Origin: Marinobacter lipolyticus
GTDB lineage: Bacteria > Pseudomonadota > Gammaproteobacteria > Pseudomonadales > Oleiphilaceae
NCBI RefSeq assembly: GCF_018424605.1
Contig: NZ_QTKT01000001.1
Coordinates: forward strand, 372,001 to 436,000
Direction of reading: 5' to 3'
Length of the DNA: 64,000 bases
The number at the start of each line of letters is the position of its first letter. Within the stretch, counting starts at the first letter, position 1. Shown here one piece after another: positions 17,549-27,300 of this stretch. Position numbers and translations under genes: made by a program. The notes under the pieces were generated by a model. It was given only the letters and a program-made list of their open reading frames with translations. It ran no database searches and was not told the DNA's origin.

Positions 17549-18506
17549 TACGCGGACCATCCTTGATTACTTTGATTAAGTCGACGTTCGTTTCGAAACT
17601 CGAGCAAGCCTCAAGAGATAATGAATACCTTACCTTCCCGACACCAACGGGAAGTGGCACAGCAACCCGCGGGAACCCCTCGACAACCTCAAAGGTTTGG
17701 GACTCTCCGAGATGCCAACGTCTCTCCGAATAATCATTTTCGGGATCATATCCAGTTGTGAAGATCGCTTCTTCCCATTGGTCGAACACACTTATCGAAT
17801 CTTCAAAATGTGTAGCAGTAAGTTTGACATGATCATGCAAAGTGAGCCCGTCTGGCGAAATTGCAGACGAAATATTAAATACTTTAAGAAACAGTCTGCA
17901 GCCTTCTACATCGGCTAGTTGCTCTTCGGATGAGATCGAAATATATGGTTTTGCCGCAACCCTACGGGCCTTAACTTCTGTGCAACATCCAATAAATTCA
18001 AAATCCTTCGATGATTTTGATGGGCCTTTCCACGCCTCTATTGCAGAGTCGGCACCTAGTCCGACCGCCAGCTCCCTAAGAAAGGCTAGTTCTCCCACCA
18101 ACCCGCGCTGCTCTTCAACGGAAAGGCCTCTTTTACTCCCCCCCCTCAACAAATAGTGCCAACGCTGGGTTCGCTGAACCGATCGAACCAAAGCGTCATC
18201 CACGTTAGTTGCAGCCTCACCAGCAGCAACCACATCCCTACATAGCGTCTCGAAAATTTCGATCTGACTACGCTCATTCAAAGCAATTACAAACGCCGGC
18301 GAAGAACCAGCGTTTCTAAAAGATAGGGTCAGATTTTTTAGTTTTGGTAGCTTTGGAGGTGATAGTGGCAACTGTGGAAGTTTTAGCATCAATCCCGGTA
18401 TTCGCTTTTCAAGGACAACCCAAAAAAAGTCGAAGCGGCCAGCCATATTTACACGTCGAGCTTCATCATTGGTCAGCTTGTTCCAAGGATCAGTTGTCGC
18501 TGTCAT
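17541..18506 (-). CDS. PD-(D/E)XK-motif nuclease (DUF4420-like)
   Basis: Putative restriction endonuclease subunit of 321 residues. The expected PD-(D/E)XK active-site pattern is visible: GLVGELAFLREL, then KDFEFIGCCTEVKARRV, where the Asp and the ExK triad would hold the metal. The family was predicted from gene neighbourhoods with Z1 helicases and MORC-like ATPases. The frame is open to 18545, but the ATG at 18506 stands seven bases from an AGGAGG site that lies inside the end of the Z1 gene; overlap with that gene is 17 bases. Cleavage specificity is unknown and may come from the whole complex. Confidence 0.8.
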   Translation of the reverse strand: MTATTDPWNKLTNDEARRVNMAGRFDFFWVVLEKRIPGLMLKLPQLPLSPPKLPKLKNLTLSFRNAGSSPAFVIALNERSQIEIFETLCRDVVAAGEAATNVDDALVRSVQRTQRWHYLLRGGSKRGLSVEEQRGLVGELAFLRELAVGLGADSAIEAWKGPSKSSKDFEFIGCCTEVKARRVAAKPYISISSEEQLADVEGCRLFLKVFNISSAISPDGLTLHDHVKLTATHFEDSISVFDQWEEAIFTTGYDPENDYSERRWHLGESQTFEVVEGFPRVAVPLPVGVGKVRYSLSLEACSSFETNVDLIKVIKDGPRND

Positions 18507-21237
18507 CATCAGCCTCCTGGTCCTCATCCTCATCCTCATCGCCAAAGAGTTCTTTATATCTCACGGCATTTACTACATATTCTACGGTCTCCTCTGCTCG
18601 AGAAGATCTAGGCAGACTTATTCCCCATCCGATTACAGCTTCGCTTGGCATAAGATCCTGCTGACGTGCGATTTTTTGCTGTTCCGGTATTTTTGGGCTA
18701 ACAAGATGGAGTATGAAAAGCCCCCTTTTCCTGACCTCTCGGTAGATCTTGTCGGCAAAGTTCACCTTCCCTTTCCCAGCCTTAGCTTCATTTTTATTCA
18801 AGTAGTTAGATTCCGCCTCACTGATCTCAGAGTCGCTAAGACCAGCCTTCTCTATCCCTCTTGACGCAAGGCGCATGCCTTTACCGCTAAATGCCATGTA
18901 GTGCAGCTTTGGCTCTCCAAAGCTCACTGTCCGCTCTGCCGGTATTATTGGCAAACCTAAACAATTGTCTTCTTCGCCACTTTGTTTGCTCGTCACCAAT
19001 ACGTCCCAGAAAGCTAGCTCACCTTGTGATCGCGCATTAATGTACTCACGAACTGGAGGGGTATCTGTCGTTACACTTTGGTCTGCATTTCGCCAGCCAG
19101 CTAAAAATTGGTCAATTTCATTAACAGGAACATCCCTGAACAAATACCCCCAATTGTTTCGCTCATAATCTTTTCCAAGTTTCAACAAACTTTCAACAAA
19201 AATCTTGGCGTTTCTCTTGTTTGCATCTATGTCTTTTTGATGAACACTAACTTTAGCCGTCTCAATAAACTGATTTGATAAACCAACTCGTGTTATTACC
19301 TTGGCGCTTGCGCCCATTTTATTTCTTGCAGTAACCAATAGAGACGCGGGATGGCTCCTGACCGCTAGGCCAAACATTCTCGGCGTTGCCTTAGCCTGTT
19401 CCATAATTTTAAGCTCATCGTGCAGCTCATCTGCCGCTTCAGCAATAAATGCATACCAGTCTATTGCTTCCTCCGGCATCCATATCCTGCATAAATCTTC
19501 ATAACCGTCTCTGTATCCGAACCATCGACCCATCTGCATTAACGTGTCATACATCATGGTGTTTCGAAGGAACCAGGTTACAGTAAGCCCCTCCAGTGTT
19601 AGGCCGCGGGATAATGAAAACCCACCTACCGCGATGACTGTTTGGCCTCTTTCACCGCTGTGCGAGTAATCAAGATCATTGGCTCTACTATTGACTTCAA
19701 CGACCTTCGCTGCCGCGATTGCTTCGAACAGAGCTGCTTGCACGTCTGCCCATTCAAACTCTGTTTCTGGGTACTCCCTTTGCCAAACCTTTTTGAGCTC
19801 CGAAAGCTCAGGGTCGGACAAGCCGGAAGTACCAAGAGAAGCATTAATCCTCACCGAATCTTTGATGCGATCTAAAGCTTCGTGTATTCGGTTTCTTAGC
19901 TTGCTTTGTACAGCAGTATAGCGGCTTGCATTTACTAGCATTGAGCAATGTGATGACTCGTTCCCTCTCAAATTCCTTATTGTCCGGGACAGCAAAAAGG
20001 TTCTCAAAGCCGTCAAAAGAGACCTTGGAAGACTGTCTAGAACATGATCGATCTGATGTTTAATTGGCAAGATGTCTTCATTATCGCTTATATATCTCAG
20101 CCATTTTGGCTCATCATCATCAGGCAAACCATCGATAAATATTTTCGAAGGGCCAAAATAATTTGTAGGAGCATCCAAACCAATAATAAAGTCTCTAGGG
20201 AAAAGGTCCTCATTAAACATCTTGTCATCTTCATCAGGATCGATAAATATATTAGCAAACGGAGTCGCAGTATATCCCACGTAACAACTCCGATGAAACA
20301 TGCTCAAAAGATCTCGAATTTGACCATTTATTTTTGTTATTAGCTTTTTACTGTATGCCGTATTTATAGATGCATTATCAGCTTCATCATCAATAAGCAG
20401 CATGGGCTGATCAATCATTTCTCGATCACCCCTCGCGCTATTATCTCTCAGCCAATCTAAAAGGTTTTCCAGTGTTCGGTGGTTTTTCTTGATAACCAAT
20501 ACTACGGGAACTTGGTAGGAGCCGATCTCACTGGTATTAGTCGATGCAGTCTCTTTGTTAAAGTCTTTTATTGTATTTGTTAGGCTTACCGGCGTTCTAC
20601 TGAAATCAAAGTGCCCTACCCCAATTCTATGCCTAGCGCCTCCATGGCCCCGCTCTTGACTACGCCCTGTGTCGCGGCCAATGAAACCCTCATCTATTCT
20701 AGCCTGGGTTTGATTTCTAAGGTTGTTGTGAATTCCCGCAATCACAATAATCAGTCGATATCCCGCATCTGCGGCCTTACAAATCAACCCTGTGTAGTTT
20801 GCCGTTTTTCCGCTTTGTACATGTCCAACTACCATGCCTCTACGATCCCAAGGAACCTGCTTTTCGGGATCCCCTAACCGCCCCAGGATCTTATCGGTAA
20901 CTTTGTCCGTAGACGTAACGACATCTCTGGGTAGACCAATTTGCAACAGAAGCTTCTGATATCTCTGCCAATAAAACGGTTCGATTTTAACCTTAGCATC
21001 GTCTAACCAGGGCTCAAATTCGTCTCCATCAACAACGGCTCCCAAACCTGCTTTAATACCCTGCTTCGTTTCTATCTCTCGAGCGACTTGCTCCAACGTG
21101 TCGGGGTTTAAGCCGGGAGCAACAGCCTTAGCGAGAGCTCCAATCAGATCTCGTAGTTCCTCTTCCGTTTTTCGCGGTTGATTGAATAAAGCAGATTCGA
21201 CAACGTTAACTAGTTGATCATAGCTACTGACCGTCAT
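18490..21237 (-). CDS. Z1-domain superfamily II helicase-like ATPase
   Basis: Large ATPase of 915 residues with the Z1 domain. P-loop GHVQSGKTAN is near residue 140, the DEAD-type Walker B motif LLIDDEADNASIN near 285, a YVGYTATPFANIF motif III-like block near 325, and the second RecA domain has GGFSLSRGLTLEG and MQMGRWFGYRDGY (motif VI, with arginine finger). It is expected to remodel or translocate along DNA for the nuclease. The C-terminus is a run of acidic residues encoded by a short GAT-GAG repeat. The start lies one base after the GHKL gene stop, which implies coupled translation. Confidence 0.88.
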   Translation of the reverse strand: MTVSSYDQLVNVVESALFNQPRKTEEELRDLIGALAKAVAPGLNPDTLEQVAREIETKQGIKAGLGAVVDGDEFEPWLDDAKVKIEPFYWQRYQKLLLQIGLPRDVVTSTDKVTDKILGRLGDPEKQVPWDRRGMVVGHVQSGKTANYTGLICKAADAGYRLIIVIAGIHNNLRNQTQARIDEGFIGRDTGRSQERGHGGARHRIGVGHFDFSRTPVSLTNTIKDFNKETASTNTSEIGSYQVPVVLVIKKNHRTLENLLDWLRDNSARGDREMIDQPMLLIDDEADNASINTAYSKKLITKINGQIRDLLSMFHRSCYVGYTATPFANIFIDPDEDDKMFNEDLFPRDFIIGLDAPTNYFGPSKIFIDGLPDDDEPKWLRYISDNEDILPIKHQIDHVLDSLPRSLLTALRTFLLSRTIRNLRGNESSHCSMLVNASRYTAVQSKLRNRIHEALDRIKDSVRINASLGTSGLSDPELSELKKVWQREYPETEFEWADVQAALFEAIAAAKVVEVNSRANDLDYSHSGERGQTVIAVGGFSLSRGLTLEGLTVTWFLRNTMMYDTLMQMGRWFGYRDGYEDLCRIWMPEEAIDWYAFIAEAADELHDELKIMEQAKATPRMFGLAVRSHPASLLVTARNKMGASAKVITRVGLSNQFIETAKVSVHQKDIDANKRNAKIFVESLLKLGKDYERNNWGYLFRDVPVNEIDQFLAGWRNADQSVTTDTPPVREYINARSQGELAFWDVLVTSKQSGEEDNCLGLPIIPAERTVSFGEPKLHYMAFSGKGMRLASRGIEKAGLSDSEISEAESNYLNKNEAKAGKGKVNFADKIYREVRKRGLFILHLVSPKIPEQQKIARQQDLMPSEAVIGWGISLPRSSRAEETVEYVVNAVRYKELFGDEDEDEDQEADDDSDN

Positions 21238-21238
21238 G

Positions 21239-22759
21239 CTAAACCCTTGTATCAGGAAGATCCGGTTGACCTAGGTAATCTTCGATCAACTTTTTAACCA
21301 CATACCAGTTGTCACGTAAAACTGGATGGCTCTGCATCACACCGGGCATAGCGTCAGGCGGGATACCTGAGCTGGTCAATGCCTCCACCATGGATGTCAC
21401 CAATTGTCGAAGATCGGATTCGTCAGCTTGGTCTGCAATCACCGACTCAGCATTGCCGACCAACTCGGCGTGCAAAGTCTCAATCGGCAACCCCGATCCA
21501 ACAATTCTCATACAACGATAGAACCCTTCCCTCAGATGGTCTGGTAGCTCAGCTGCATATGCTTCAAAAACCGGATGGTCGATGTTTGGGCGGAAGAAAA
21601 CTTGCCCATCTTTCTGAAGTCGGTTCCAAATAGGCTGCTTGGTCTCGTCTACCAGCTGTTGGCCTCGCCTTCGATATGTGCGCTTTGAAGTACCAACAAA
21701 ATGTTCAACTACTTTTTTCAGACGCTCGCGTACTTGGGGGGGTAACTGGGCCGATGCCTTTTTGACATCAATTTTCCAATCAGAATCCATGGTATTGGGG
21801 ATATCAACAGCAATCCGGCACAACTTGGTCAACTCAGTCTGTCGGGCTAGCCCGAGCCAACCTCCGGATATGATGAGTCGATTCTCCCGATAAATATAAA
21901 GACCTTGGGATTTCAAATGCCCCTCGGGACTTCCCGTTTCATCCCATTCTTCACGAGTCATCTTTTTATGGTGAGGCAAGGTGTAGCAACGAATTCGCAC
22001 CTTACCCTTACTCAAAACCAGGACTTCCTCCGGTAATTTTTGAGTGGAAGGATGTGTAGAAGCCATTGGATCTATTGGCTTAAGCTCTCTGCCATTCAGT
22101 GAAATGCGTATCTTTGGTTTTTTTCCTTCGAGAAATCGATGAAACACCAATCTCAAATGGCGTTCTGCCAAACCGAGTGCCTCATTCAGGTATCCAACGC
22201 GCTTTGCACGGTCGTCTCCATACCCCCCAACCAGACGATCTAGCTTCTCCCACACAACAACTGTCCCATCAGCAGACAACAACTCAAGCCCGGGGACAGC
22301 CGAATGATCATCCAGCAACTCGAGAGACCAGTCATTGCGTTTAGATACCCGATCCAGATCCCAGCGAGCACAGGAAGTCTTAGAATCCTTAACGGATATT
22401 ACTGTGAGCGATCGACACTGGGAGAAGCTGGCGCTTTTCAGGCCAAGACCAAAGCGCCCAAGGTCTTCCGAAGATCTTTTATCTGAAGGGTTCTTTGACC
22501 CAAGGCGCATAGCTTCGACAAGCTCAGCCTCAGTCATGCCTGAACCATCATCCGCGATGATAATCGATGGTTCTTCAGCGGTAGTGTTTGCAATTAGCTG
22601 GACAGAAGTCGAGCCAGCAGAAATTGAATTGTCAATAACATCTGCCAACGCTGTCTCAAGGCTGTAACCGAAGTCCCTGTGCCCCTCAATAAGTGAAGCG
22701 GCATACGGGGTTGCATCGACTTCTCGTATGGGCAAGGCCTGCTCTACTTCTCGATCCAT
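21239..22759 (-). CDS. GHKL ATPase, MORC/MutL-like (paraMORC)
   Basis: ATPase of 506 residues of the gyrase-Hsp90-histidine kinase-MutL class, MORC-like branch. The N-box ALADVIDNSISAG is near residue 40, the G1 box IIIADDGSGMTEAEL near 72, and the G2 region LGRFGLGLKSASFSQ near 105, followed by an S5-like transducer region. Such proteins dimerise on ATP and are thought to clamp DNA and reorganise protein-DNA complexes. It is the first gene of the operon; a TAGGTAG stretch lies just upstream of the ATG. Bacterial MORC relatives occur in restriction-type gene clusters with helicases and nucleases, as here. Confidence 0.87.
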   Translation of the reverse strand: MDREVEQALPIREVDATPYAASLIEGHRDFGYSLETALADVIDNSISAGSTSVQLIANTTAEEPSIIIADDGSGMTEAELVEAMRLGSKNPSDKRSSEDLGRFGLGLKSASFSQCRSLTVISVKDSKTSCARWDLDRVSKRNDWSLELLDDHSAVPGLELLSADGTVVVWEKLDRLVGGYGDDRAKRVGYLNEALGLAERHLRLVFHRFLEGKKPKIRISLNGRELKPIDPMASTHPSTQKLPEEVLVLSKGKVRIRCYTLPHHKKMTREEWDETGSPEGHLKSQGLYIYRENRLIISGGWLGLARQTELTKLCRIAVDIPNTMDSDWKIDVKKASAQLPPQVRERLKKVVEHFVGTSKRTYRRRGQQLVDETKQPIWNRLQKDGQVFFRPNIDHPVFEAYAAELPDHLREGFYRCMRIVGSGLPIETLHAELVGNAESVIADQADESDLRQLVTSMVEALTSSGIPPDAMPGVMQSHPVLRDNWYVVKKLIEDYLGQPDLPDTRV

Positions 22760-23513
<754 letters not shown>

Positions 23514-23604
23514 GGGAAAAGTCCGAAGGAATCTGCGGAACTTTTATGCTCTCAGGTGGGCTGTGAGAGACTGTGTTGACGCTTTATCCAGTGGAACTGG
23601 AAAT

Positions 23605-23680
23605 TGGAGCGGGAAACGAGATTCGAACTCGCGACCCCAACCTTGGCAAGGTTGTGCTCTACCAACTGAGCTATTCCCGC
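23605..23680 (-). tRNA. tRNA-Gly (anticodon GCC)
   Basis: Reverse-strand cloverleaf of 76 bases: acceptor stem GCGGGAA paired with TTCCCGC, D-arm with AGCTCAGTTGGTAGAGC, anticodon loop with GCC, T-arm with GGTTCGAATC-like loop (GAGTTCGAATCTC) and encoded CCA. It lies 91 bases upstream of tRNA-Cys on the same strand and was probably transcribed with it. Confidence 0.94.
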
Positions 23681-23742
23681 TTGGTCAACGAGGGCGTATT
23701 CTACGGATTCGGCCGATTGCGTCAACCTCTTTTTTCAACTTT

Positions 23743-23771
23743 TTGTTTTATCTGCGTTTTATGCGTAATAT
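23743..23771 (+). promoter_or_regulatory. Putative sigma-70 promoter of the Mla-like operon
   Basis: TTGTTT (23743-23748) and TAATAT (23766-23771) are separated by 17 bases in an A+T-rich stretch just ahead of the permease gene, followed by an AGGAGG ribosome site. The hexamers match the consensus only partly, so this is a moderate call. Confidence 0.4.
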
Positions 23772-23793
23772 TTAAACAACATCAAGGAGGAAT

Positions 23794-24963
23794 ATGACGC
23801 AGCCACCCCACCCTGGCCCCCATGGCTCACTTGCCGCCCCGGACGTTCGCGGCGACGTGATTGATCATGGCGAACACCTCAGCATCCGCGGCGATTGGGT
23901 GCTCGGGCACTATGCCCGCCTGAAGGCGGATACCGACCGTTTTCTTGCGGATCGCCAGGGCCAGCGGAAGGCAGGCGATCTGTCAGAGCTTGGCCGTGTA
24001 GACACCGCGGGGGCCGCACTGATCGCCGAGCTTCTCGGCCCCGACGCGCTGGCGCAGCTCGCGGACCAGGCGCCGGATCTGGCGGAGGAAAAGCGCGCCT
24101 TGCTTCATGCGGTTGCGGCAACCCTGGCGAATCGGTCCGAGCCACAACGTTCCACCACCAATCCGATTGTTGCGATTCTGATGGCGGCTGGCCAACGCAC
24201 AGAGCAACTGTTTGAACTTCTGAGGCTGCTGCTCGGCTTTATTGGCCAGACCCTCGCGGCGCTGGCGTATAACCTGCCCCGCCCTTCACGCTGGCGCGTG
24301 ACATCGTTTGTTGCGGCGGTGCAGGACACTGGGCTGAATGCCCTGCCCATCGTGGCATTACTGACTTTTCTCGTTGGTGCCGTTGTAGCCTTTCTCGGCG
24401 CCACGGTGCTTGAGGACTTCGGCGCCACCATCTACACCGTGAATCTCGTGGCGTTCTCGTTCCTGCGGGAATTCGGCGTTCTGCTCGCCGCCATTCTTTT
24501 GGCGGGCCGCACCGCCAGCTCGTTTACCGCCCACATCGGCGCCATGAAGGTCAACGAGGAACTTGACGCCATTCGCACCCTCGGCCTCAACCCCATCGAC
24601 CTGCTGGTTTTACCCCGGGTGCTGGCGATGATGGTGAGCCTGCCCATTCTCACCTTTGTGGGCATGATTTCCGGTATGGTCGGCGGCGCGGCCGTCTGTG
24701 CGCTGGCACTGGACATCAGCCCCAGCCAGTTTATCGCCATCCTGGAACGGGACATTGCCCTGAAACACTTACTGGTCGGGCTCGGCAAAGCACCGATATT
24801 TGCGTTTCTGATCGCCGTTATCGGCTGCCTCGAGGGCTTCAAGGTCAGCGGCAGCGCCCAGTCCGTGGGTGAGCACACCACCTCAAGCGTGGTTCAGTCT
24901 ATATTCATGGTCATCCTGCTGGATTCCATTGCTGCGCTACTCTTTATGGAGATGGGATGGTAA
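23794..24963 (+). CDS. MlaE-like lipid ABC transporter permease
   Basis: Inner-membrane permease of 389 residues of the MlaE family, which moves phospholipids or other lipids between the membranes together with an MCE protein. The first 100 residues form a soluble domain with GDLSELGRVDTAGAALIAEL, like a STAS domain, and the rest has about five hydrophobic segments. Conserved MlaE landmarks are FLREFGVLLAAILLAGRTAS and MKVNEELDAIRTLGLNPI. An AGGAGG site precedes the ATG. The gene opens a four-gene operon; its stop overlaps the start of the ATPase gene. MlaB and MlaC are absent, as in the Pqi and related systems. Confidence 0.88.
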   Translation: MTQPPHPGPHGSLAAPDVRGDVIDHGEHLSIRGDWVLGHYARLKADTDRFLADRQGQRKAGDLSELGRVDTAGAALIAELLGPDALAQLADQAPDLAEEKRALLHAVAATLANRSEPQRSTTNPIVAILMAAGQRTEQLFELLRLLLGFIGQTLAALAYNLPRPSRWRVTSFVAAVQDTGLNALPIVALLTFLVGAVVAFLGATVLEDFGATIYTVNLVAFSFLREFGVLLAAILLAGRTASSFTAHIGAMKVNEELDAIRTLGLNPIDLLVLPRVLAMMVSLPILTFVGMISGMVGGAAVCALALDISPSQFIAILERDIALKHLLVGLGKAPIFAFLIAVIGCLEGFKVSGSAQSVGEHTTSSVVQSIFMVILLDSIAALLFMEMGW

Positions 24964-25757
24964 CCGTGAGATCCGATGAAACACTCGTTGAAGTACGCGC
25001 TTTGACCAACCGTTTTGGCACCCACCTGGTCCACGATGAGCTGGACCTGGATATCCGCCGCGGCGAGATTCTTGGCGTCGTCGGCGGCTCCGGTACCGGC
25101 AAGTCGGTGTTGCTGCGCAGTATTGTCGGGCTGCATGAACCGACAGACGGTGAGATCCGTGTGTTCGGTAAAGGCCTCCGTGCGCTTCCGCCCTTCGAGC
25201 GCTCGCGCCTGGAGCAGCGGTTCGGTGTGCTGTTTCAGGGCGGCGCCCTGTTCACCTCCCTCAACCTTCAGGAAAACGTGGCGGTGCCCCTCATCGAACA
25301 CGCGGGGCTGAAACGGCCGCTGGCTGAGCATCTGGCCCAGATGAAACTCGCCCTGGCCGGCTTACCGCCGGAAGCGGCGCTGAAATATCCGGCGGAACTG
25401 TCCGGGGGAATGGTCAAGCGCGCTGCCCTTGCCCGGGCACTGGCACTGGATCCGGAGATTCTGTTTCTGGACGAACCCACCGCCGGGCTCGATCCCATCG
25501 GCGCCGCCGCGTTTGACCGTCTGCTGAAAACCCTTCGTGACGCCCTCGGCCTGACCGTGTTCATGGTAACCCATGACCTGGATACGCTTTACGCGACCTG
25601 TGACCGGGTAGCGGTGCTGTCACAGAAAAAGGTTCTGGTCGCTGATAGGCTGGAAGCGGTCGAGACCACCGACGACGCCTGGATTCAGGATTACTTTCAC
25701 GGCCCCAGGGGGCGCGCCGCAGCACGCGCCACCACAGCCCGCAGTCAGGAGCAGTAG
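24957..25757 (+). CDS. MlaF-like ABC transporter ATPase
   Basis: ATP-binding subunit of 266 residues driving the lipid transporter. Walker A is VGGSGTGKSVLLRS near residue 42, the Q-loop RFGVLFQGGALFTSL near 90, the ABC signature LSGGMVKRAALARALA near 145, Walker B ILFLDEPTAGLDP near 170, and the H-loop MVTHDLDTLY near 205. The order is that of MlaF, with the characteristic QGGALF instead of a longer Q-loop. The start overlaps the permease stop through ATGGTAA. The protein works on the cytoplasmic face bound to the permease dimer. Confidence 0.92.
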   Translation: MVTVRSDETLVEVRALTNRFGTHLVHDELDLDIRRGEILGVVGGSGTGKSVLLRSIVGLHEPTDGEIRVFGKGLRALPPFERSRLEQRFGVLFQGGALFTSLNLQENVAVPLIEHAGLKRPLAEHLAQMKLALAGLPPEAALKYPAELSGGMVKRAALARALALDPEILFLDEPTAGLDPIGAAAFDRLLKTLRDALGLTVFMVTHDLDTLYATCDRVAVLSQKKVLVADRLEAVETTDDAWIQDYFHGPRGRAAARATTARSQEQ

Positions 25758-25759
25758 TT

Positions 25760-26698
25760 ATGGAGCCCAAAGCCCACCATCTGGTGATCGGCCTGTTTAC
25801 CCTGGTTACCGTCGCCGCTGCCCTCGGGTTTGCGCTGTGGCTGGGCAAGCCAGCGAACGATCACGACTGGGCCTGGTACGAGATCGGTTTTGATCACGCC
25901 GTCAGCGGGCTCTCCCAGGGCAACCCGGTGCAATACAGCGGCGTTGAAGTGGGCAACGTGGTAGAGCTTTACCTGGACCCCGAGGATCCCAGCCATGTAC
26001 GGGCGCTGATCCGCGTCTATGACAACGTGAAGATCCGTGAGAACACCCGCGTGGGCCTGGTACTGGCAAACATCACCGGCAGCATGAACGTGCGATTCGA
26101 AGGGGGCACGCTGGACAGCCCGGTGCTCGAGGGCAGCCGGGAAGACCCGCCGCTGATCATGGCGGAGCCCTCGGTATTCACCTCGATTCTGGATAACGGC
26201 GAGGCGCTGATGAGCAAGGCCGATCGGCTGCTCACCAACGCCAACGCGCTTTTTTCCGAACAGAACAGCGAGAATCTCACCGTCATCCTGGAAAACACAC
26301 GGGTTGCCTCGGACGCGCTGATGGATCACCGCGGCGAAGTGGAAGCGCTTCTGACCAGAATGCACGAAGCCAGTGTGCGGGCGGCACAGGCTGCGGCCCG
26401 GGTGAACAGCTTCGCCGATAACGCGGATCGCTTTCTGCAGAACGAAGGGCGGGAAACCTTTGTGGCGTTGAACACCGCCATTGCCTCCATCCAGGCCACC
26501 GCCACACGGATTGAGATGCTGACGGCAAACAACGAAGGCGCGCTGAACGAGGGCCTACAGGGGCTGGGCGAGTTGTCGCCGGCACTGCGGGAGCTGCGCA
26601 GTACACTGAGAAACCTCAATCATTTTACCCGGCGGCTTGAGGATAACCCCTCAGGCACCTTGTGGGGCCGAGAAACCATACAGGAGGCGCCACAATGA
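25760..26698 (+). CDS. MCE-domain lipid-binding protein (MlaD/PqiB-like)
   Basis: Periplasmic membrane-anchored protein of 312 residues. One N-terminal transmembrane helix (HHLVIGLFTLVTVAAALGFA, about residues 5-26) is followed by a single MCE domain: FDHAVSGLSQGNPVQYSGVEVG, then VRALIRVYDNVKIRENT and LANITGSMNVRFEGG. The last 150 residues are helical and probably form the long tube or needle seen in MCE proteins. It sits directly behind the ATPase gene with 2 bases between them and overlaps the lipoprotein gene by an ATGA junction. It should shuttle lipids between the permease and the outer membrane. Confidence 0.88.
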   Translation: MEPKAHHLVIGLFTLVTVAAALGFALWLGKPANDHDWAWYEIGFDHAVSGLSQGNPVQYSGVEVGNVVELYLDPEDPSHVRALIRVYDNVKIRENTRVGLVLANITGSMNVRFEGGTLDSPVLEGSREDPPLIMAEPSVFTSILDNGEALMSKADRLLTNANALFSEQNSENLTVILENTRVASDALMDHRGEVEALLTRMHEASVRAAQAAARVNSFADNADRFLQNEGRETFVALNTAIASIQATATRIEMLTANNEGALNEGLQGLGELSPALRELRSTLRNLNHFTRRLEDNPSGTLWGRETIQEAPQ

Positions 26699-27300
26699 AG
26701 CCCATCCACACCAGCCCTCTGGCCATTCTGACGCTTCTGGCCTCGCTCGCCGGGTGCACCGTTTTTCCGAACGGAGAACCACCACGGGTCATGGACATAG
26801 CGGTGCCCCAACAGCCACCCGCCCGAACGCCAGGATTTGGCAAAACCCTCCGGGTCGACACCCCGCAGGCCACGGAACCGTTCGACAGTTCCCGCATTCT
26901 CACCAAGCCCTCGCCGAGTGAGTTTCAGGTCTACGGCGGAGTACGCTGGCGAGACACAGCGCCGGTGGTGGTGCGGGAGGTGATGATCGCAAGCCTGCGC
27001 GACGAGGGGCGTTTCAACGGCGTGACCAACGAAAGCAGCCCCACCGCCAGTGATCTGACGTTATCCACCGATCTTTACGGCTTTCACAGCGAAACCTTCG
27101 GGGAACAGCCGCGGGTTGTCATTACCCTCTATGGCCAGCTAATGGACAATCGCACCCGCGAGACCCTGTGCACCGGTAATTTCGCGATCACCCGGCCCGC
27201 CTCAGCCCGCGAAGTCGACGCCGTTGTCGACGCGTTTGGTCGCGGGGGCGAGCAGCTGGGTCAGGAATTGCGGGCCTGGCTGTCGAGCTGCCTCGACTGA
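26695..27300 (+). CDS. ABC-type transport auxiliary lipoprotein (PqiC-like)
   Basis: Predicted outer-membrane lipoprotein of 201 residues. The signal peptide ends in a lipobox at LASLAGC, and the mature part matches the ABC_trans_aux type, with YGGVRWRDTAPVVVREVMI and YGFHSETFGEQPRVVITLYG landmarks. In Pqi-type systems such lipoproteins dock the MCE tube at the outer membrane. The ATG at 26695 overlaps the MCE stop; an in-frame start further upstream would place the signal peptide internally. The 3' end overlaps the convergent pgsA gene by 40 bases. Confidence 0.8.
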   Translation: MKPIHTSPLAILTLLASLAGCTVFPNGEPPRVMDIAVPQQPPARTPGFGKTLRVDTPQATEPFDSSRILTKPSPSEFQVYGGVRWRDTAPVVVREVMIASLRDEGRFNGVTNESSPTASDLTLSTDLYGFHSETFGEQPRVVITLYGQLMDNRTRETLCTGNFAITRPASAREVDAVVDAFGRGGEQLGQELRAWLSSCLD

